NCBI GenBank assembly: GCA_037176845.1 | Contig: JAYKXP010000328.1 | Location: forward strand, 1 to 25,906 | DNA from: Paramarasmius palmivorus | Lineage: Eukaryota; Basidiomycota; Agaricomycetes; Agaricales; Marasmiaceae | Reading direction: 5' to 3' | Length of the DNA: 25,906 nucleotides | Shown: piece after piece, positions 21,286 to 25,906 of the stretch | Layout of the letters: each line of letters opens with the position of its first letter | Numbering within the stretch: the first letter of the stretch is position 1 | Notes under the pieces: model-generated | What the model saw: only the letters and a program-made list of their open reading frames with translations | Database searches by the model: none | Told to the model about the DNA's origin: nothing | Translations under genes and position numbers: made by a program

Positions 21286-22954
21286 TCATTGTCCTATGAG
21301 TTGCTTTTGTATATCTCCGAGAAAACGTGTTATCTGAGGCTCGAACGAATAATAGGTAAGAAATAACATTGTATCGATGACATCCCGGTTGAGCGATGCC
21401 ACGAGGGATATGAATTGTTCATATATCAATCGTGGAAGGATTTCGAGCAGTTTGGAAGCAATTTGTCTTGTGTCTAGGCCCGGCTGACCCCCGAACAGTG
21501 AATCTAAACGTGTATCAATGCGAAGGATCAGCTGACTCGGAGATCATAATAAACATGCCCCACTCACGAAAGCTAATTTGTAATATGGAAACGCCGAATC
21601 CATAAATATTCGAAAGCGCGAGTCGTGTATTGAATTGGTGTCCCAAGACATTGCTGAACATGCCACCTGTGATGGAAAAGTGGTGACTGAACGAAAACAT
21701 TCCGTATTGATCTCTATGCTCCGGAGGCATCGGCATTTCGTTCGCCTTGAACGCTTGGCGGGTTGTATCGCCTAGATCAATGCTGCGAAGGCGAAACTGA
21801 TTGATCCTTTTCCATATAAGTATTACTACCCATCTCCATATGCATAAGACCCATCATACCCATACGAATAAGTGGTGCGCTCTCCAGCATGGATGCAAGG
21901 ATTTTATTAAATGACTGATCCTGTTCTTCGCGGTCTCCTATGAGGTGTAGATTCAAGTGGGTAGACGTCTCTATCTCAAGCAATAATTGTAGTCCCGAAA
22001 GATATAGAAAATGTGTCATTTCCCGTGAGATCAACTCGCCCCAACCTTTGATACAAGAGTCGACGAATTTCCGAAATGATGCAGCTATCCAACCTATAGT
22101 GTCGCGCTGAAGAGATGGCGTAATAGAACTTCCATTATGCTGTGTTATTGGTCGATCCGAGAGTTGAATGTACAGCATGTTATATGAAAGCGTCAGAGAG
22201 GCAAGGCTGGGGTGAGGTTGACTGTGCGGCTCCCCGAGACAACTATCTCCAAAGCCATACCTCATGATTCCCTGCTGAGCGTTCACGACAACATCCAGTA
22301 TAGATGCCAATATCACCTGGAACAAACCACTGCCCAGCTGAATGACCGAGTCGCTCGCTAGGAGGTATGACTCGGAGTGAAAGCAATCGGAGGGTTCCAA
22401 GACATGGTCGACCCGCCTGTAATGAAGCTCGCTATGATGCCACAAACTAAGAGCAAATGCTCCCATGATACATAAGCCTGCGAAAAAAATTGGTAACGGC
22501 TACGTGGTTCTTCCTGGCAATAAATATCTAATCAACTTGGACACCACTGAGTATCCTCGTAGATTGGATGAAGACTGCAGCAAAAAATCAGCAGCTGATT
22601 ATCCGTCCATGAAGAGCAGCCATACCATGAGACAAGCTGGACATTCAAGCCAGGGTAACTTGATGTCACCGACACGACAAGATGGCAGATGACCACCATT
22701 ACTCTCAGGACCAACAAGGAGTGATGATTCCCCCAATTGGATACCGCCCACTGGAAGTTCGCTGTCAGGAATAGTCCTATTGATGTTGATCGCAAGTCTG
22801 AACCTAGGCGCCCACAGCCAAAGTCTTCATGGGGGAGCTCAAGAAGAAGTACAGGTGCGCTGAAGAAGTAAGCTGTTTCTGTGTAGACAGGGAGCAAAAT
22901 ACCGAGGCCCACTAGCTGCGCAGTTTCGGTGGGACAGCTCCCTGCTTTCGACAT
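21286..22954 (-). pseudogene. Polytopic membrane protein, copy 2 (frameshifted)
   Basis: Paralogue of 18369-19993. The start MSKAGSC at 22954 and the first 100 or so residues follow copy 1. The frame then slips near the equivalent of the VWLPLMDG stretch and runs to a stop at about 22532. A second open part (22466-21777) follows the middle of copy 1, and a second shift leads into the C-terminal part from 21736. The last intron (21504-21567) keeps its GTGAGT donor and TTTAG acceptor, and the final exon (21503-21286) is 218 nt, exactly as in copy 1, ending in TGA. Two frame changes are the minimum. Sequencing errors are not excluded, but the middle part is also much more diverged than the ends. 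Confidence 0.75.
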
Positions 22955-24350
22955 AAAAAAAAAAATTAGGTGATGGGTGAGGGAGTGAAGGGGGCACAGA
23001 GAAAGGGTCCTGACTCGTGTATTTTTTAAACGAACCTCGCTTTATAGCACGTTTGCTGCACAGCTTACACCGTGACACGGCCGCCTGTACATCTATCATG
23101 AGGTCAATGTCCTGCTTGAACCCTTACAGAACTTGAATTTCTGTTGGCTACCTTCGTCCTTATGCCCAGTTCAACAGCTCAATAGCACATCAACGAGGAA
23201 TCGTTACTGTAAAAACGACACAAAGCACGAACGATGTCGAGGGCTACCACGCGCGGGAAACATGCGAAATCCACGAGGCATTTGGGAGTTGTCGAGCGGA
23301 AACAAATACTAATACTACTCAAAAACCTGTCTATACTCGAAAAGTCAATAGTGGAGAAACTGATTGTTATAATGAAGGATATCACCGCAATCTCCTCGCA
23401 TGCGAAGGCAACTTGTCGTGATCATCCTAAAAGGCTTAGAGTGGTTTTTATTTGAATGCTGTCAAGCGATATGAATGCGGGAATAGCGCGGATATTGTAA
23501 GCAAGAGCTGGTAACACGTCCATGAACATGGATTGCATGCATAGTGACGGAGAAAGTCAGGCCAGATTTGCCATCAGTTATATTTATTGACTTGCATCAA
23601 CCGTGCAGGTAGCGCTCTAAAACCCTCTTGATGATGCTGAGACACATGGAGACGTGAAGAGTGCAACATATCAGTCTGGAAGCCATAGCTACACCTGAGA
23701 TGACGCTTCCTCTAGGTCAATTGGGGATACTACGAACAAGATGTCTGAACATGATAAGGAAAAAAACACGGATGAGTGATAATGTGATATGCCTCACCCA
23801 CAGATGTTGCCCATACTACCCACGAATGGGACCATACTTGAGTACTGCCGCCAGTATCTGTTTGCGTAGATTGGGGTGGTTGATTTGGGAAAGTTATGAT
23901 AGACGAGGAGACGGACCATCGATTTCTGTCGAGACGAAGGAAGTTTCACAATGTTGGAAGTACACATTTGATTCATCAGCTCATTTTTGATACAAGGTAT
24001 AGAGCGCATTGCTTAGTGAAAGAAACTCGAAGTCAGCGTTCAATCGATGCCATGATGGTTGCGGAGCAAAAAGGGGAATATATTCAATGTGATCCATTTC
24101 TCCGGTCAGCTCGGCGCTTCTTCAGCGCTTCTTTTGGCGGGATCTGCATACAACTTCTTTGAAACTTCCTTTTTTAATGTTTTGCTATGATGTGTTTGTC
24201 TCCACGGCTGCACAGATACTTTAGCCTTGATATAGCTGCACTTAATGACCAGATAGCAGATATACGCAAAAGAGAGAATCAAGAAGAAATGACACAAAAA
24301 AAAATTACAGAGAGAACGGAGTTGTTACGAGATATGACGTATGACAATTA
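21286..24350 (-). repeat. Tandem unit 2 (gene copy 2 plus upstream DNA)
   Basis: Unit of about 3.06 kb matching unit 1 in both gene and upstream DNA. A minus-strand CTATAAA near 23041-23047, about 90 nt upstream of the start, is a TATA candidate. Upstream DNA from 22955 to 24350 holds no separate gene that I can support. It has an insertion of about 30-35 nt near 23530-23565 relative to unit 1. Confidence 0.7.
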
Positions 24351-25814
24351 TTATTGTCCTATGAGTTGCCGTTGGGTACCTCTCCTTTGAGAAAACGTGT
24401 AATCTGATGGTTCGAACGATATAATAGGTAATAAAATAACATCATATCGCGATGACATCCCGGTCGAGTGATGCCGCGAGGGATATGATTGTTCATATAT
24501 CATTGTGGAAGATTTCGAGTACTTTGGAAATGATCTGTCTCAGATCTTGGTCCGTCGGTCTTCTGAACAGAGATGGATCTAAACGTGTAGTATTACGAAA
24601 CCTAGTAAACCAAAAAATGTCCGCAATCTGACTCAATCCGAGACTAAACTTGGAATATGGAAACACCCAAATCATAAACATTCGAAAGTGTGATCGGGTT
24701 GTGCACGATGTTCATTTGGTCTCCGCAAACGTTATTGAATACTTCATTCCATTGATAGAAAAGTGTGTGCTGAACGAAAAATTTCCAGATCGCTCCGTAT
24801 GCTCCGAGGGACCGGCGCTTCACTGGCAGCCTTGAATCCTTCTGAAATATCCCCAAAGAAGCGAGACTGGCTGATCTCGTTTTTTCATATCCGAAATTTC
24901 CATTTTCGTTATATCAATACCTGTCTGCACAACAGCAACAGGTAATCAACATAAAGACATTGGCTCGATGACTGCCAACATGGAGGCTCTATCCCTGAAG
25001 TCGTTCGAGACGTGTAAGTTAACACAGTTTGCAACACCGAAAGGTAGGAGAGCGTATACAAAGATATCTCACAGCGAAAAGAGATGAATGTTTCGCAAGT
25101 CGCAGCGATCTGGTATAGAACTACGATGATTTGGAGAAAGGAACTTACATCATGATTATATGCGAATAATGAAATCGGAATATGATCACCGCCTGCCAAG
25201 CAGGCAGTAAATTTAAGGAGTATTACTTGGGCTGGCTTGATGGGCTGGTCGTTCGTGGGATGTTCTTGGCCTGGCAGGGGATGCACAGGTCCGCGTTGAC
25301 GCACCATTGTAATGAACTCCCATGATACATAAACTCGCTAGGAAAAATTTTCGTATCGAGTCGCCTGGTCCATCTCGGCAACCACGGTGTGATATACGGT
25401 TAAACTAGGACATCAATGAGTATAACCTGGTAGAGCGGTGACTGTGAATATGAGCACGTGGTTACCGCATACTCACGGTTAGGAGGAGGAGTCAATACCA
25501 TGAACTGACTAATCCAAGATAATATTTTCAAGGTCTCTCCGCACAATAAGATCCGCTCATAAATCCCACAGCGCTATGGAACTCTAGGATCTCCTAAATT
25601 TGGCAATTCATTGGATCCATGGACATTCCAAGTGCTCTTGTGGTTGGGCAAAAAATCAGAGTCCTGACGGCCTCGAGTTTTCCACCTACGTACTTGTTGC
25701 CTTCTTTGTCGATGAAAAGATTCTGGGGCGTGTTTAGATAAATGCTTGTATGTAGACACGAGCAAAAGCCCAAAGTCCACTGAGCGCAGAGGCACTGCTT
25801 GGTGCTATCGTCAT
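24351..25814 (-). pseudogene. Polytopic membrane protein, copy 3 (heavily broken)
   Basis: The 3' end (from the TAA at 24351-24353 to about 24850) clearly follows copies 1 and 2 at DNA level, but many 1- to 3-nt indels break the frame. The probable start ATG at 25812-25814 is placed by alignment of the flank with copy 2, and the frame from it meets a stop after about 26 codons. The middle (about 24900-25560) is only weakly related. It is the most decayed of the three copies. Confidence 0.65.
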
Positions 25815-25906
25815 GGTAGTGTGGTGAGTGTGGGGGAGCGAGAAGGGTATTGAAAGGAGCTCGACTCGTGTATTCTTAAATAGAATTCTCTTATGCAGTC
25901 TTGATT
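24351..25906 (-). repeat. Tandem unit 3, cut by the window edge
   Basis: Start-to-start spacing of the three copies is 2961 and 2860 bp. The flank at 25815-25906 resembles that upstream of copy 2 (shared GACTCGTGTATT), so the unit, and perhaps the array, continues past the right edge. Confidence 0.65.

Noticed and set aside
23234..23455. A 73-codon plus-strand frame in the upstream part of tandem unit 2
   Set aside because: The matching place in unit 1 is not open, so the frame is not conserved and is most likely chance.
1..25906. CRISPR arrays, prokaryotic operons or phage genes
   Set aside because: No regular spaced repeats, ribosome binding sites or bacterial-type gene clusters; the introns show a eukaryotic nuclear genome.

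Overview
The window looks like nuclear DNA of a filamentous basidiomycete, most likely an Agaricomycete. Its genes are cut by many introns of about 43-66 nt with GTRNGT donors and YAG acceptors. The content is typical of such genomes: a 16-exon microsomal cytochrome P450, an F-box protein, a MACPF-like protein, a nuclear tRNA with an intron after position 37, solo LTRs, and a decaying tandem family of polytopic membrane proteins. The genus cannot be settled from the sequence alone.

Layout. 1-3300 is anonymous, with a GA-rich tract and short hairpins but no gene I can defend. 3360-5796 (+) is an apparently intact P450 of 532 residues. All 15 introns preserve the frame, and the I-helix, ExxR and Cys heme-loop motifs are present. 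5943-7358 (-) is a convergent F-box protein whose C-terminus lies on a separate exon. 7810-8047 is a solo LTR with a perfect 5-bp target duplication. 8053-10404 shows no gene. 10405-12703 (-) is a six-exon MACPF-like gene. 12704-14365 holds broken coding-like stretches only. 14366-16260 is a cluster of degenerate repeats of a few hundred bp. 16261-17477 shows nothing firm. 17478-17583 (+) is elongator tRNA-Met(CAT) with a 32-nt intron and a T13 terminator. 17846-18078 is a second solo LTR of the same family, in the opposite orientation. From 18369 to the right edge runs a tandem array of roughly 2.9-kb units. Each unit carries a minus-strand polytopic membrane protein gene and its upstream DNA. 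The first copy is intact (524 residues), the second has at least two frame changes, and the third is heavily broken.

How it fits together. There is no obvious shared pathway. P450 and F-box genes belong to families that expand in these fungi, and the right third shows duplication and decay. Retroelement scars, the degenerate repeats and the tandem paralogues suggest a fast-changing accessory region rather than a conserved core locus. The two most rewarding items are the unrecognised tandem membrane-protein family and the MACPF-like gene with its unrecognised C-terminal half.
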